NCBI GenBank assembly: GCA_019057795.1 | Contig: JAHLWS010000030.1 | Coordinates: 39,524 to 103,523, forward strand | Length of the DNA stretch: 64,000 nucleotides | Source: Promethearchaeota archaeon | GTDB taxonomy: Archaea > Asgardarchaeota > Lokiarchaeia > Sigyniarchaeales > SOKP01 | Direction: 5' to 3' | Shown here: one piece after another, positions 44,526 through 53,973 of the stretch | Position numbering within the stretch: the first letter of the stretch is position 1 | How the letters are laid out: every line of letters begins with the position of its first letter | The notes under the pieces: generated by a model | What the model was told of the DNA's origin: nothing | Database searches by the model: none | The model's input: only the letters and a program-made list of their open reading frames with translations | Position numbers and translations under genes: made by a program

Positions 44526-45719
44526 ATGAAATTGAAAAATAAGACTACCTTTTTAACAAAAATCTTTGATTTTATTAAAAAATCCTACTCTCGTGTATCT
44601 AAATCTTATCTTTTATTTTTACATAGAAAGATGATTTTTAAAAAAAAATACATTTCTAGCATTAAGAATTATTTCGTAAAATCACTCGATGAAATAAATT
44701 ATTCTATTTTAACATCTAGTTATAAAATTCATTTTAATGAATCAGAAAGGCAGTTTTTAAGAGAATCAATTAGTTGTTCAAAAATTATAAAGCAAAATAT
44801 ATATAATGGGTTTAATCAGAGAGAGATATTTATATGTAAACTTAATGATGTTAAACTTTTTGGGATTTCCGGAGGAGTTTCATACCATAATAAAGTAATC
44901 GTAGAATCCTTTTCTAATTTGGGAAGGTTAAAAAGATCTATTTGTGTTGATAGTATTATATTTAAGCATAAACATTTGAAAGGGACTTTTTCTTCAATTA
45001 TTCATCTTAATTGGGCAAAAAATAATATATTTCATTGGTTAATTGAATGTCTTCCAAGATTATATGCTTTAACGAAATTAAATGAATCTAAAATTGTCTT
45101 AATAGTACATAAAGATATAACACAACTACAAATGGATACTTTAAGAATTATTTTAGATAAAAGGTTTAAATTCTTAAAAATTGGAACTAATGAAATCTGG
45201 AAATTAGAGAATTTTTACCTACCATCTTTTTGTAATGAGGATTGTTCTGGTTACATGCCGAAAATTTATTTAGATTATATTAAAAATAAGATAATTAAAG
45301 GCTATAATATTGAACCTCAAAATAAGAATTTAAGACTATATATCAGCCGTTATAAAGCGGGATATCGGTGTCTAAAGAATGAAGAGCAGTTCTTCGACTT
45401 GCTTAAGGAATTTAATTTTAAAAGAATTTATGCTGAGGATTTACCTTTCAAAAAGCAAGTTGAGTTGTTTAATTCTGCAAGTATTATTATCTCTATTCAT
45501 GGTGCGGGGCTCTCAAACATGATCTTCTCAGAGTTCCTTAAAGTTATTGAGATTTTTCCTCCGAATGATATAAAGACACATTACTTTATGTTATGTAAAG
45601 CTTTAGGTTTTGAACATTATTATATAATCGGATCAGATCTTAGTCCTAAAAATTCAAAATTCTTTATTGATTTGTCAATAATAGAAAATTTAATTAAAAA
45701 AGTTGTTGAATGTCCTTGA
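44526..45719 (+). CDS. GT61 family glycosyltransferase
   Basis: 397 residues. The family-defining parts are in the C-terminal half: HLNWAKNNIFHWLIECLPRL (about residues 160-180), LRLYISRYKAGYRCLKNEEQ, and SIISIHGAGLSNMIFSE. These match the DUF563/GT61 pattern (arginine-rich acceptor region and HGAGL). GT61 enzymes transfer xylose, GlcNAc or related sugars in various glycans; the donor here is unassigned. The N-terminal 80 residues are basic. Follows the divergent NeuB-like gene by 38 bases. Confidence 0.82.
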   Translation: MKLKNKTTFLTKIFDFIKKSYSRVSKSYLLFLHRKMIFKKKYISSIKNYFVKSLDEINYSILTSSYKIHFNESERQFLRESISCSKIIKQNIYNGFNQREIFICKLNDVKLFGISGGVSYHNKVIVESFSNLGRLKRSICVDSIIFKHKHLKGTFSSIIHLNWAKNNIFHWLIECLPRLYALTKLNESKIVLIVHKDITQLQMDTLRIILDKRFKFLKIGTNEIWKLENFYLPSFCNEDCSGYMPKIYLDYIKNKIIKGYNIEPQNKNLRLYISRYKAGYRCLKNEEQFFDLLKEFNFKRIYAEDLPFKKQVELFNSASIIISIHGAGLSNMIFSEFLKVIEIFPPNDIKTHYFMLCKALGFEHYYIIGSDLSPKNSKFFIDLSIIENLIKKVVECP

Positions 45720-45883
45720 TTTTAGCCTAACAACTAAAATATATTTGAATTAATAATCAATACATAATTATGAACATAAATATTAAAAAACAAGATATTG
45801 AAATTACCTTAAAATATTTATTATAAAAATTTAAAATTGAATATATAACTTGTAAACTTAAAAATTAAAAGAAATATCTTAAA

Positions 45884-47770
45884 ATGATTGAAAAAAAATT
45901 GAGGATATTAATCATCGATAATGTCTTTAATCATAGTTTTGAAATAGGGTTTAAAATTTCTTGGCGTTTATATAATTATCTTCAATTTTATAAAAGAATA
46001 AAATTAAAACGATTAATAGCAGGACTTTTAAAAAAATATAAGAATAATGTTAAAATTAAAGTTATTACTGCCAATGTTAAGAAATTTTATGTACATAAGG
46101 ATGTACAAATTGAGCTACTTTCAAATTATAGATTGAATCTTGATCGTGATATATATTTACAAATTCATGAAAAAATTAAACAGAATACTAAAGAAAATCT
46201 TGCTATTCTTTTAAGTAATTTAGAAAAGCTAAAAATCTTTCAAATAGAAAATATATCTATTGGAGAATCATTAGAGTTTCATTTAATTTGGTTTTTAAAT
46301 GAGATTTTTGGTGAATATGAATTAATTAAAAGGATTTTACAAGAAAAATATGATAAATTTATATTTATTAATCATAATTCTACTTTTGAAGATTTCTTTA
46401 AATTTTTAAATCAGAAATATCAAAACATAGAAATCTGTCGAGATTCATTTTTAAAAAAAATTAATAATCTTCCTAAATTAATAAAAATCAAATATTTTTT
46501 TGGAATCTTATTAAATTCTTTTATAAGAATTAATCTCCGAAATAGAAAAATATCTAATAGTAAAAAAAATAACCTTATTTTTGTCTGTAACTCAGATAAT
46601 CAATTTAGTAGCGTAAAAAATATTTATGATTACTATAAACAAAAACCAGAATTTAACAAATTTATATACCAAAATGTTGAAACAATACCTTTAACTAAAT
46701 TAAACAAATTAATGAAATTTCTTTTTTTGGTAAATAATTATTGGACGAAAGGATTAAATGTTATATCAAGGAATATGAAGTACGATTTATTAAAGCTTGA
46801 TAATGTCTTAAAAGAATTTTATAACTCAAAGTTATACTTTTTAAAATTCAATATATTTAATGTTTTACACAATTTTAACAACTTTATCAAAAATTATTCT
46901 CCTTTAATCGTTTTTTTAGCTGATGAAATGAAAGTTGATAGCCGTATATACGCTAAACATTGTAAGAATAAAAATATCCCTACTATTTACGTTCCCCATG
47001 CTGCTTTTCCAATATATGATGAAGTTATAACTAAAAGAGATTTTACATATTTAATGGTTCCTGGAGAAATTGATAAAAAGTATTTGGTGGAAACTGGAGA
47101 AAATATTAATAAAATTATTGTAACAGGACGACCTCGTTATGAAAAATTTAATAAAAAAGCGATTCCAAGGTTAGAATATGTAAAAGATATGATTGATGGA
47201 AGGTTGTTTAAGTTTGAGCCCGATAAATTCACTATATTATTTACTACTAGTCCAATTGATTATAAATCTAGAAAAATGTTATTAGAAGGTGTTATTAATT
47301 CAATAAAAGAATTAAACCTAATCAATAATTTGATAATAAAATTACACCCTCGTGAAGATGGCGTATGGTATAAGCAAGAATTAGAAGCATTAAATGTAAA
47401 TCCTATAATTGTAAAAGATTATGACATTTTAGAACTCATATCATCAAGTGACTTATTAATTTCACGTGTATCGACAACAATTCTAGAAGCATTAATGATA
47501 GGTACTCCTATAATTCTATTAGATTTTATAAATTCAAAATTTTATTTATCAGGTACCTATATTTTTACTAAAGATAAGAATTTAATAACTGTTAAATTCC
47601 AGAATGAGTTAAAGGATAAAATTAATGAATTATTTAGAAATAAGGATTTTTATAATAATTATAAAGAAATCATAAAAAAGTTAGCTAATGGTTATATATA
47701 TAATGATAAAGATAGAAGTTCACTAGATATAATCGTAAATTTAATAAGTCAGATTTTACCATATATTTAG
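45884..47770 (+). CDS. Large GT-B-type transferase (capsule synthesis / CDP-glycerol-transferase-like)
   Basis: 628 residues, the largest enzyme in the window. The N-terminal 210 residues are helical and basic with no recognised domain. From about 225 (NNLIFVCNSDNQFSS) a GT-B pair follows: PTIYVPHAAFPIYDE, IIVTGRPRYEKF, ILFTTSPIDYKSRKMLLEGV, LIIKLHPREDGVW, and DLLISRVSTTILEALMIGTPIILLDF. This donor-site signature is shared by capsule-synthesis, polysialyltransferase-like and CDP-glycerol transferase families. Its acceptor may be the growing glycan. A sialic-type donor is possible from context. Confidence 0.7.
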   Translation: MIEKKLRILIIDNVFNHSFEIGFKISWRLYNYLQFYKRIKLKRLIAGLLKKYKNNVKIKVITANVKKFYVHKDVQIELLSNYRLNLDRDIYLQIHEKIKQNTKENLAILLSNLEKLKIFQIENISIGESLEFHLIWFLNEIFGEYELIKRILQEKYDKFIFINHNSTFEDFFKFLNQKYQNIEICRDSFLKKINNLPKLIKIKYFFGILLNSFIRINLRNRKISNSKKNNLIFVCNSDNQFSSVKNIYDYYKQKPEFNKFIYQNVETIPLTKLNKLMKFLFLVNNYWTKGLNVISRNMKYDLLKLDNVLKEFYNSKLYFLKFNIFNVLHNFNNFIKNYSPLIVFLADEMKVDSRIYAKHCKNKNIPTIYVPHAAFPIYDEVITKRDFTYLMVPGEIDKKYLVETGENINKIIVTGRPRYEKFNKKAIPRLEYVKDMIDGRLFKFEPDKFTILFTTSPIDYKSRKMLLEGVINSIKELNLINNLIIKLHPREDGVWYKQELEALNVNPIIVKDYDILELISSSDLLISRVSTTILEALMIGTPIILLDFINSKFYLSGTYIFTKDKNLITVKFQNELKDKINELFRNKDFYNNYKEIIKKLANGYIYNDKDRSSLDIIVNLISQILPYI

Positions 47771-48152
47771 AATTCTTGATTTCTAATATAAAAACTCAAT
47801 TATGAACTTTATAGGCTGCTTATTTTGGTAAAACATTGAAAAATAAACTATCAGGTTATAGTAGTATTGAAAAGATTCTAGGTCTCTACCGTTATCCATA
47901 CATTCCTAATTCATAATTATCATTAGATTTTTAATAATCTAAGAATATATTATTAACACCGCCAATATTGAACTTTCATATGAGAGATAGTAGAACAAAT
48001 ATATAATCGTTAAATGTGGCTATAAATCTGATTATTTTAATATAATTTTTTATTTCTGAAGATATTTCATAATAAGAAAAGCTTCAGCATATTCTGTATT
48101 AACTTGGACACCTCTATATTTCGCTAAAGTGATGATTGAATCAATAAATTGA
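47771..48152. other. Region without an intact gene, with short protein-like remnants
   Basis: About 380 bases. On the minus strand a 40-codon stop-to-stop frame near 47785-47905 contains ECMDNGRDLES, vaguely like the RfbF C-terminus (WECMDHERDLKY), too short to assign. Further along, 48050-48150 (minus) carries another tail-like stretch listed separately. No promoter or RNA gene was recognised. Confidence 0.3.
48050..48150 (-). pseudogene. Unidentified C-terminal gene fragment
   Basis: The minus strand ends SSQFIDSIITLAKYRGVQVN then TEYAEAFLIMKYLQK and a stop at 48050. Composition and secondary-structure pattern are protein-like, but I do not recognise the family. It runs tail to tail into the truncated FkbM gene, so the boundary near 48150 looks like a deletion junction between two genes. 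Confidence 0.35.
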
Positions 48153-48470
48153 GAAGATTTCTCTATTTTAGACAAATTTATCAGAATGGATATTGAAGGG
48201 GCAGAAATGAATGCATTAATGGGTATGGATAAATTAATAAAGAAGAATAAAGTCAAATACTTTTTAACTGAGTTTAATTTAAGAATTTTGAAATCATTGG
48301 GAAAAGCCCCTCAAGAGCTTATCACTTTATTGGATGACTATTTTAATAAGTACTTTCTAATGTTGGATGATAAAAATCTTCATTTGAAGTATTTTAATGA
48401 TAAAGAAGCTCTTATTAATTATTTAAATTCGCTTACTCAAAATAATTTAAACCTTCTATGCGTTAAATGA
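48153..48470 (+). pseudogene. FkbM-family methyltransferase, C-terminal fragment
   Basis: The frame reads EDFSILDKFIRMDIEGAEMN then ALMGMDKLIKKNKVKYFLTE and ILKSLGKAPQELITLLDDYF. MDIEGAEMNALMGM is the FkbM signature helix-strand (FIKIDIEGAE in intact proteins). The SAM-binding N-terminal half is missing; the first ATG (48186) is within the signature, and a TGA lies at 48150. Intact FkbM methyltransferases are about 230-280 residues, so only the last third remains. Converges on the epimerase gene with no gap. Confidence 0.75.
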
Positions 48471-49400
48471 TCAATTGCTCTTTATTTTTAGCCAATTATA
48501 TGTTTTTTTTATACCATCTTCAAAACTCATCAAATTAATACCAAAACATGTTCTCAATTTATCTATATTTAGAACTAAATAAGGAACATCAACTTTCCGT
48601 GCTTCCACATATTCTAAGGGAAAATTTCCTATCTCTTTTTTTATAATAGTTAAAACCTCATTAATTGAGTATCCTCGACCAGATCCTATATTTATGATTT
48701 CATTTTTAATATCCTTTTCAATTAAATCCACGAGAATTCTCACAAAATCTTTAATATAGATATAATCCCGCACAACCGAACCATCTCCCCAGATTTCTAT
48801 AGGTTCTCCATTTAAAATCTTTTCAAGTACAACATTTATCAATCCTTGTTGAGTACTTGTATGATATTCCCCAAATGGATTTGAGGGCCTTAAAATAAGA
48901 AAATTTATTCCGTATAAATAGTTGTAGAGATAAAGATATTTTTCTACTGTTAATTTCATAATCCCATACGAACAAATTGGTGTTGTAGGGTCTGATTCCT
49001 TACGTTTATTTTTCGAAATGCCATAAACTGTTCCACCTGAAGATAAAAATACGATTTTTTTTATTTTATATCTGTTTACAATATTCAATAATTTAATTGT
49101 ATTAATCAGATTAGAATGAATATCATAAATGATATTTTCATTTGATATCGACGGGACTGTTGTACCTATAAGATGGATAACAAGATCTATTTTATTTTCT
49201 TTGAAGATAATTTCATAATCTTTTTCATTATGGAAATCTCCATAATAAACTTTGACGCTATTTAAAATATCTGGATTTTGAATAATTACTTTCTTAGCTT
49301 CAAATATAATTATCTTATAATTGCCGCGATTCAATAATTCCTCCGTTAAACTAGTCCCTATAAACCCAAAACCACCAAGAATTAAAACTTTTTTTAGCAA
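48471..49400 (-). CDS. NAD-dependent epimerase/dehydratase
   Basis: 309 residues, extended SDR. GGFGFIG at about 9-15, VIHLIGTTVPSISNENI, SSGGTVYG, YGIMK as the YxxxK, RPSNPFGEYH, and WGDGSVVRDYIYIKDF, in the UDP-glucose 4-epimerase-like group. The absence of a strict GalE substrate pocket pattern leaves the substrate open. It lies 34 bases downstream of the sulfatase-like gene at 49435 on the same strand. Confidence 0.85.
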   Translation of the reverse strand: MLKKVLILGGFGFIGTSLTEELLNRGNYKIIIFEAKKVIIQNPDILNSVKVYYGDFHNEKDYEIIFKENKIDLVIHLIGTTVPSISNENIIYDIHSNLINTIKLLNIVNRYKIKKIVFLSSGGTVYGISKNKRKESDPTTPICSYGIMKLTVEKYLYLYNYLYGINFLILRPSNPFGEYHTSTQQGLINVVLEKILNGEPIEIWGDGSVVRDYIYIKDFVRILVDLIEKDIKNEIINIGSGRGYSINEVLTIIKKEIGNFPLEYVEARKVDVPYLVLNIDKLRTCFGINLMSFEDGIKKTYNWLKIKSN

Positions 49401-49434
49401 GAATTCTTTTCCTCGAATAATTTATTAAAAATAT

Positions 49435-51003
49435 TCATAATCCATCTAAATTAATTTTACTAATTATTTTTTTTACTGCTTGTTTTTCTTTTTTGGTAAT
49501 TATATATTTAAGATTTTCTGGATCTTCCATACTTTGTAAAATTTCCTTAATTTTTGATTTCATAACCATGCATTCTTCATTATCTTCATTGAAAATATTA
49601 ATCTTTTCATCTGGGTCATGTTCTAAGTCGAAAAATTCATCTCTATTGAGAGTATCGTATAGTATTAATTTTTTTTTATTAGATCTAAGAAAATAAATAT
49701 GGTTATAAATGATAGGGATGACTTCAGGATTAAGAGCTCTTCTATGTTCATTAATTAATATTTTCACAGCTTTCTTGGGTTTAAGATATTCTCCAAAAAT
49801 ATATTTGGGCGTAGATTTGTTTTTAATTTGGAACATTATTGATTTTTCTATTTCTAAATAAGGTATTTTCGAATAATCTTGTCCAGTTAGATGTAAAATT
49901 GTATGAAATAAATCTTTTAATTGAACCTGCTCTTTGATGATTTTTTGTTCAAAATTTTTATTATAGATTATGAGTGGAACCCTCAATAATGATTCATAAA
50001 CACTTCGATAAGTACTATGTTCCCAGAGGTTATGATCTATCTCATCTCCAAGGTGTTCACCATGATCTGAAGTGATAATTATGTATGAATTTTCTAATAA
50101 CTCTATTTCCTTTAAATTAGAAAAAAGTTCTTTTAAAACAATATCGGAGGAATAAACACATGAGGCATACAATTTTTTTATTGTTTTTTGTTGTTCTTTT
50201 GTTAAACTGTTAGATTTAAGATTTAGATTGAGTCTAGTTTTTAAAGGGAAAATGAGCATTTCTCTTATTTTCTTAAAATCGTTAATATTTATTCTAAATT
50301 TATGTAAAATTTCTCTTAAGCCTACATATGGGTCATGTGGTGTGATGAAGTTAAAAAATAAGTAATTAGGGTTCTGAAGTGAGAGATTTGTTAAGGAGTT
50401 TTTAAATTCTCTTATATCTTTAATCGTATCGTTTTTCAATTTAAAAAGAATCTCTCTAAGAAACTGTTTTTCAATGAGATGTTTGACCATAATTGAGACT
50501 CTACCTTTAAAATGAATCCAAAAAAAATCAAGTATTTTTACTATTTTATTATTACGCTTTAAATTTTTATCAATTTTGTTTATTTGAAAAAGAATTTTTG
50601 AAAATTTATAATCTTGTCTAATCCATATATTCCAATCCCAGGCTTTAAATATTCTTTCAAATCCTCTTACTAACCCAGAGGCCTTACTTATAAAAGCATT
50701 TTCAGAAAAACAAATTGTAAAATATCCTAGATCTTTTAAAATTTCCGCCAAAATTGGTATTCTATTGCTAACAACATCAATTTGTTTACTAATTTGAGCG
50801 CTTTGAGTTGGGGATAATCCTGTAAACATTGAAATATGAGAGGGCAATGTCCAAGGTGAATTTGAAATACATTTCTCAAAAAAAATTGAATTTTTTAAAA
50901 TACTCTTGATAAATGGGGTTAAACAAACATCATTGTAATTAGCTAATAATCTATCAGCTCTAAAAGTATCCAAAACAATGAAAATTATATTAGGGCGTTT
51001 CAT
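49435..51003 (-). CDS. Sulfatase-superfamily protein with threonine at the nucleophile position
   Basis: 522 residues. Alkaline-phosphatase superfamily: IFIVLDTFRADRL (metal-binding D12), SPWTLPSHISMFTGLSPTQ, ITPHDPYVG, IITSDHGEHLGDE and DPDEKINIF near the C-terminus. The sulfatase CxPSR motif is replaced by T52-L-P-S-H, so no formylglycine can form here. Thr-nucleophile members of the superfamily include lipid-A phosphoethanolamine transferases and LtaS-type enzymes, and archaeal sulfatase-like proteins of this type are common. Possibly acts on the surface glycan. Starts 149 bases from the divergent paralogue at 51153. Confidence 0.8.
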   Translation of the reverse strand: MKRPNIIFIVLDTFRADRLLANYNDVCLTPFIKSILKNSIFFEKCISNSPWTLPSHISMFTGLSPTQSAQISKQIDVVSNRIPILAEILKDLGYFTICFSENAFISKASGLVRGFERIFKAWDWNIWIRQDYKFSKILFQINKIDKNLKRNNKIVKILDFFWIHFKGRVSIMVKHLIEKQFLREILFKLKNDTIKDIREFKNSLTNLSLQNPNYLFFNFITPHDPYVGLREILHKFRININDFKKIREMLIFPLKTRLNLNLKSNSLTKEQQKTIKKLYASCVYSSDIVLKELFSNLKEIELLENSYIIITSDHGEHLGDEIDHNLWEHSTYRSVYESLLRVPLIIYNKNFEQKIIKEQVQLKDLFHTILHLTGQDYSKIPYLEIEKSIMFQIKNKSTPKYIFGEYLKPKKAVKILINEHRRALNPEVIPIIYNHIYFLRSNKKKLILYDTLNRDEFFDLEHDPDEKINIFNEDNEECMVMKSKIKEILQSMEDPENLKYIITKKEKQAVKKIISKINLDGL

Positions 51004-51121
51004 TTTGAAAATAAATTAGAGTAATTTAAAGAGTTAAAGAATACAACATAATTTAATTTTTCTTTAATTAATAATTTCTTAATGAAATTAAGAGTTAATT
51101 TCTTGTATTAATCTAAGAAAA

Positions 51122-51130
51122 ATTTATATG
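51122..51130 (+). promoter_or_regulatory. Putative archaeal TATA box
   Basis: ATTTATATG lies 27 bases (centre) before the GTG start at 51153, preceded by a purine-rich stretch (AAGAAAA) like a transcription factor B recognition element. Predicts a leaderless transcript, which agrees with no Shine-Dalgarno upstream of the GTG. Confidence 0.45.
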
Positions 51131-51152
51131 ATTTTAAGAATTTTTAATTAAA

Positions 51153-52616
51153 GTGATTGAGAAAACAAATCAAAGAGTCGTTATTCTTCTTACTATAGAT
51201 TGTTTAAGATATGACCATTTGAAATCATCTAACTATCATAGAAATACTGCGCCGAATATAGAAAATTTTATTAAAAAAGGCACATCTTTGTCACAAGCTA
51301 TTGTAAATGGTCCCGAAACCGCTTCTTCTTTTTCTTCAATATTTACTTCAATATTATCTTATTTAAATGGAGGATTTTCACCTTTACCAAATCAAAAATT
51401 AATTTTTCCCCAAATTTTAAATGAAAATAATGTTTTCAGTTATGGAATCCATAGTAATCCTAATTTAGGTAAATATTTTAATTATCATAGAGGTTTTAAC
51501 ATTTTTATTGATAATTTTACAAATGATTTAAATCCAGAAAAAATCGATAATGGAAATAGAAAAAGACCATCATTAAAAACAAATTTCTTGAAAAAAATAC
51601 AGGAGATCATTTGGAAAAAAGTTGTTGAAGATCTATTGACTAAAATTAGCAATAAAATTAATTTTGTTGACGACATAAGAAGTTGGTTATCGAATTTTAA
51701 TATAGTTCAAGAAAGAATTATGGAAATCAATCAGAAAGGATTTACAGCCTCACATATCACAAAAAAAATTATTGAGTTCCTTAAATATTATAAATCATCA
51801 AAATCATTATTTATTTGGGGGCATTTTATGGATGTTCATTGGCCTTACAATCCACTACCAAGAAATCTAATTAGAGTTGCCAATTATAATATTAGTAATA
51901 AAGAAAGGTCATTTTTGTTAAATAAAATCTTCTGGAGTTATAATGTTCCAGGGCACTATCGTGAAAATAAGCCCGCACCAAAACTTTCAATAAATTACTT
52001 AAAAAAAATTGTGGATTTATATGATGGTGCTATAAATTATGTTGATGAAAATTTAACTCGTCTTTTTCAATTCTTAATTAAAAAATATAAAAAAGATTGT
52101 TTGGTAATTATAACATCTGATCATGGAGAAGCTTTCTATGAACATGAATATTTGAACCATGGGGGTCAAGCATTTGAAGAGTTACTAAGAGTCCCCATCT
52201 ATATTGTAGAATTGGGAAATGAACCTAAAATTAATAAGATAGAAGACCAAGTTCAATTATTAGATATCGCCCCAACTATTTTGGACTATTTCCAAATTGG
52301 AGTTCCAGATTATTTTAAAGGAATTACATTATTGCCCTTGATTCATGGAAAAAAAATTCCGCGAGAAGATTTTGTGATAACCGAATCGTATAAGAAAGTG
52401 GGAAGGTTTAGAAGAAGTAGCAAATTGGGAGACAAGATACTTTCAATAAGAACAAATAATTTAAAATATATTTTTGATGAGGAATTGAAAAAAGAATATT
52501 TATTTGATTTAAAAGAAGATACACAGGAAAATAATGATTTAATTAATTCAAACACAGCTGATTTGGAACAATTGAAAAATATTAGAGATAAACATCTTAG
52601 TGAGATAAAACAATAA
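51153..52616 (+). CDS. Sulfatase-superfamily protein with threonine at the nucleophile position
   Basis: 487 residues, GTG start. LLTIDCLRYDHLKSSNY with metal-ligand D16, then NGPETASSFSSIFTSIL with T56-A-S-S in place of CxPSR, WGHFMDVHWPYNPL, VIITSDHGEAFYEHEYLNHG and IAPTILDYFQIGVPDYFKGI. The last two are typical of sulfatase-like hydrolases. Same Thr substitution as the gene at 49435, but sequences otherwise differ, so the two are old paralogues. A role in adding or removing sulfate or phosphate esters is inference. Confidence 0.8.
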   Translation: MIEKTNQRVVILLTIDCLRYDHLKSSNYHRNTAPNIENFIKKGTSLSQAIVNGPETASSFSSIFTSILSYLNGGFSPLPNQKLIFPQILNENNVFSYGIHSNPNLGKYFNYHRGFNIFIDNFTNDLNPEKIDNGNRKRPSLKTNFLKKIQEIIWKKVVEDLLTKISNKINFVDDIRSWLSNFNIVQERIMEINQKGFTASHITKKIIEFLKYYKSSKSLFIWGHFMDVHWPYNPLPRNLIRVANYNISNKERSFLLNKIFWSYNVPGHYRENKPAPKLSINYLKKIVDLYDGAINYVDENLTRLFQFLIKKYKKDCLVIITSDHGEAFYEHEYLNHGGQAFEELLRVPIYIVELGNEPKINKIEDQVQLLDIAPTILDYFQIGVPDYFKGITLLPLIHGKKIPREDFVITESYKKVGRFRRSSKLGDKILSIRTNNLKYIFDEELKKEYLFDLKEDTQENNDLINSNTADLEQLKNIRDKHLSEIKQ

Positions 52617-52693
52617 AATGAATTAAATAAGATAACAAATGCAATTAGCTCTGTTAATTTTAAAGACCTAAAACTCTAATTCTAAGAATTAAT

Positions 52694-53824
52694 TTAAAAT
52701 TCATTTATTAACCTTTCATAAAATCTTACGATATTAATATTAAATCTATCTTCAGAGAACAATTCCGCCTTTTTCAGGGCTTCTTTACTGAATGATTTAA
52801 ATCTACTATCATCAGAAAATAATGTTTCTAAAAGAAAACCTAATGTTTTAGCGTCGTTTTTGGTTAATAACCATCCATTTTTTTTATCATCAATAGAATC
52901 TTCCATTCCAGAAACTCTTGAGGCGACAACTGGCACAGCACAAGACATCGCTAATAAGGGGACCGTAGCATGGCATTCTGATCTGGAAGGTGCTACAACT
53001 AATTTAGCACGTCGAATATAATTAGGCAGCTCGTCAAATGGAAGCCAACCAGTGAACTTAATATCCTGATTAACATCATTAGCCTGTTTCATTAAATCAT
53101 TTCTTAAGAACCCATCTCCAATTAATACAATTTTTTTTTTACATGAGAGATACTTAGTTGCATTAATTAAAATATCAGCACCTTTCTCAATAGAAAAACG
53201 CCCAATAAATAAAATATCAATGTCTTTTTGTACACTATTATCTGGGGAAAAGGTGTTTGTATCCACAGGATTATGAGTAATAAATACAGTTTCTAGTCTA
53301 GCACCATCCTTTAGAATTAATTCTTTAGAATGTTTTGATGTAGGGAATAGAAATGGCATTTTTAGAATAGCATAACGATTAGCATGTTTATAAAGCAATG
53401 TTTCCCTCCAATTATATGGATTTCCTGTTGCGATTCGATCTTTAATTAAATCATGAATCACCCATGCAGCGGGAATCTTATGCTTATTTGCAAAATGGGC
53501 AGCGGCATAGCAATAGGTTGCTCCATGAGTGATAATTAAATCGATTTTCTCTTTTTTTGAAATTGTTTTTAGAGCATAATAAGCTTGGAAAGCAAATGAT
53601 AATTCACTAGAGATCTTTCTAAATCTATAAATATAAAGAAGTCTAATTGGTTTAATAAACAGCTTTCCCTGATAATTCTTAAATGTGTGGAGATATTTTA
53701 AATGCTTCAAATCCGTTAAAACAATAACTTTATGGCCCGCGTTTAACAAGGCTTGCACTTCTTGTCTTGCCCGCATCATTACGGCACCAAGGCCAAAAAA
53801 ACTCAAACAAATTTCAATAATCAT
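52694..53824 (-). CDS. GT4 family glycosyltransferase
   Basis: 376 residues. N-terminal acceptor domain with GLGAVMMRARQEVQALLNAG and ITHGATYCYAAAHFANKHKI, then the C-terminal donor domain ILFIGRFSIEKGADILINAT, KIVLIGDGFLRNDL, IKFTGWLPFDELPNYIRRA, and APSRSECHATVPLLAMSC, the E-x7-E-like motif region (SECHATVPLLA) being slightly unusual for GT4. Probably transfers from an NDP-sugar to the growing glycan. Long gap (149 bases) to the next gene downstream of its start. Confidence 0.85.
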   Translation of the reverse strand: MIIEICLSFFGLGAVMMRARQEVQALLNAGHKVIVLTDLKHLKYLHTFKNYQGKLFIKPIRLLYIYRFRKISSELSFAFQAYYALKTISKKEKIDLIITHGATYCYAAAHFANKHKIPAAWVIHDLIKDRIATGNPYNWRETLLYKHANRYAILKMPFLFPTSKHSKELILKDGARLETVFITHNPVDTNTFSPDNSVQKDIDILFIGRFSIEKGADILINATKYLSCKKKIVLIGDGFLRNDLMKQANDVNQDIKFTGWLPFDELPNYIRRAKLVVAPSRSECHATVPLLAMSCAVPVVASRVSGMEDSIDDKKNGWLLTKNDAKTLGFLLETLFSDDSRFKSFSKEALKKAELFSEDRFNINIVRFYERLINEF

Positions 53825-53973
53825 GATTATACAAAAATTTGATTCTCTCCAATAACTTACTCTAATAAAATGATCTTTTTTCTTAATATTTTAGTGAATT
53901 CCTTATCATTCATTTTAAAATAAAAAAATATAATGAATAATCTAATATACTAACTTTATTGAATATCTTCAAA

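Noticed and set aside
47785..47905. Minus-strand ECMDNGRDLES resembling the RfbF C-terminus
   Set aside because: Only a handful of residues match and the rest diverges; too weak to call a remnant.
48151..48256. N-terminal part of the minus-strand 68-codon frame over the FkbM fragment
   Set aside because: Here the plus strand carries the FkbM signature, so only the part below 48150 of the minus frame looks like real protein.
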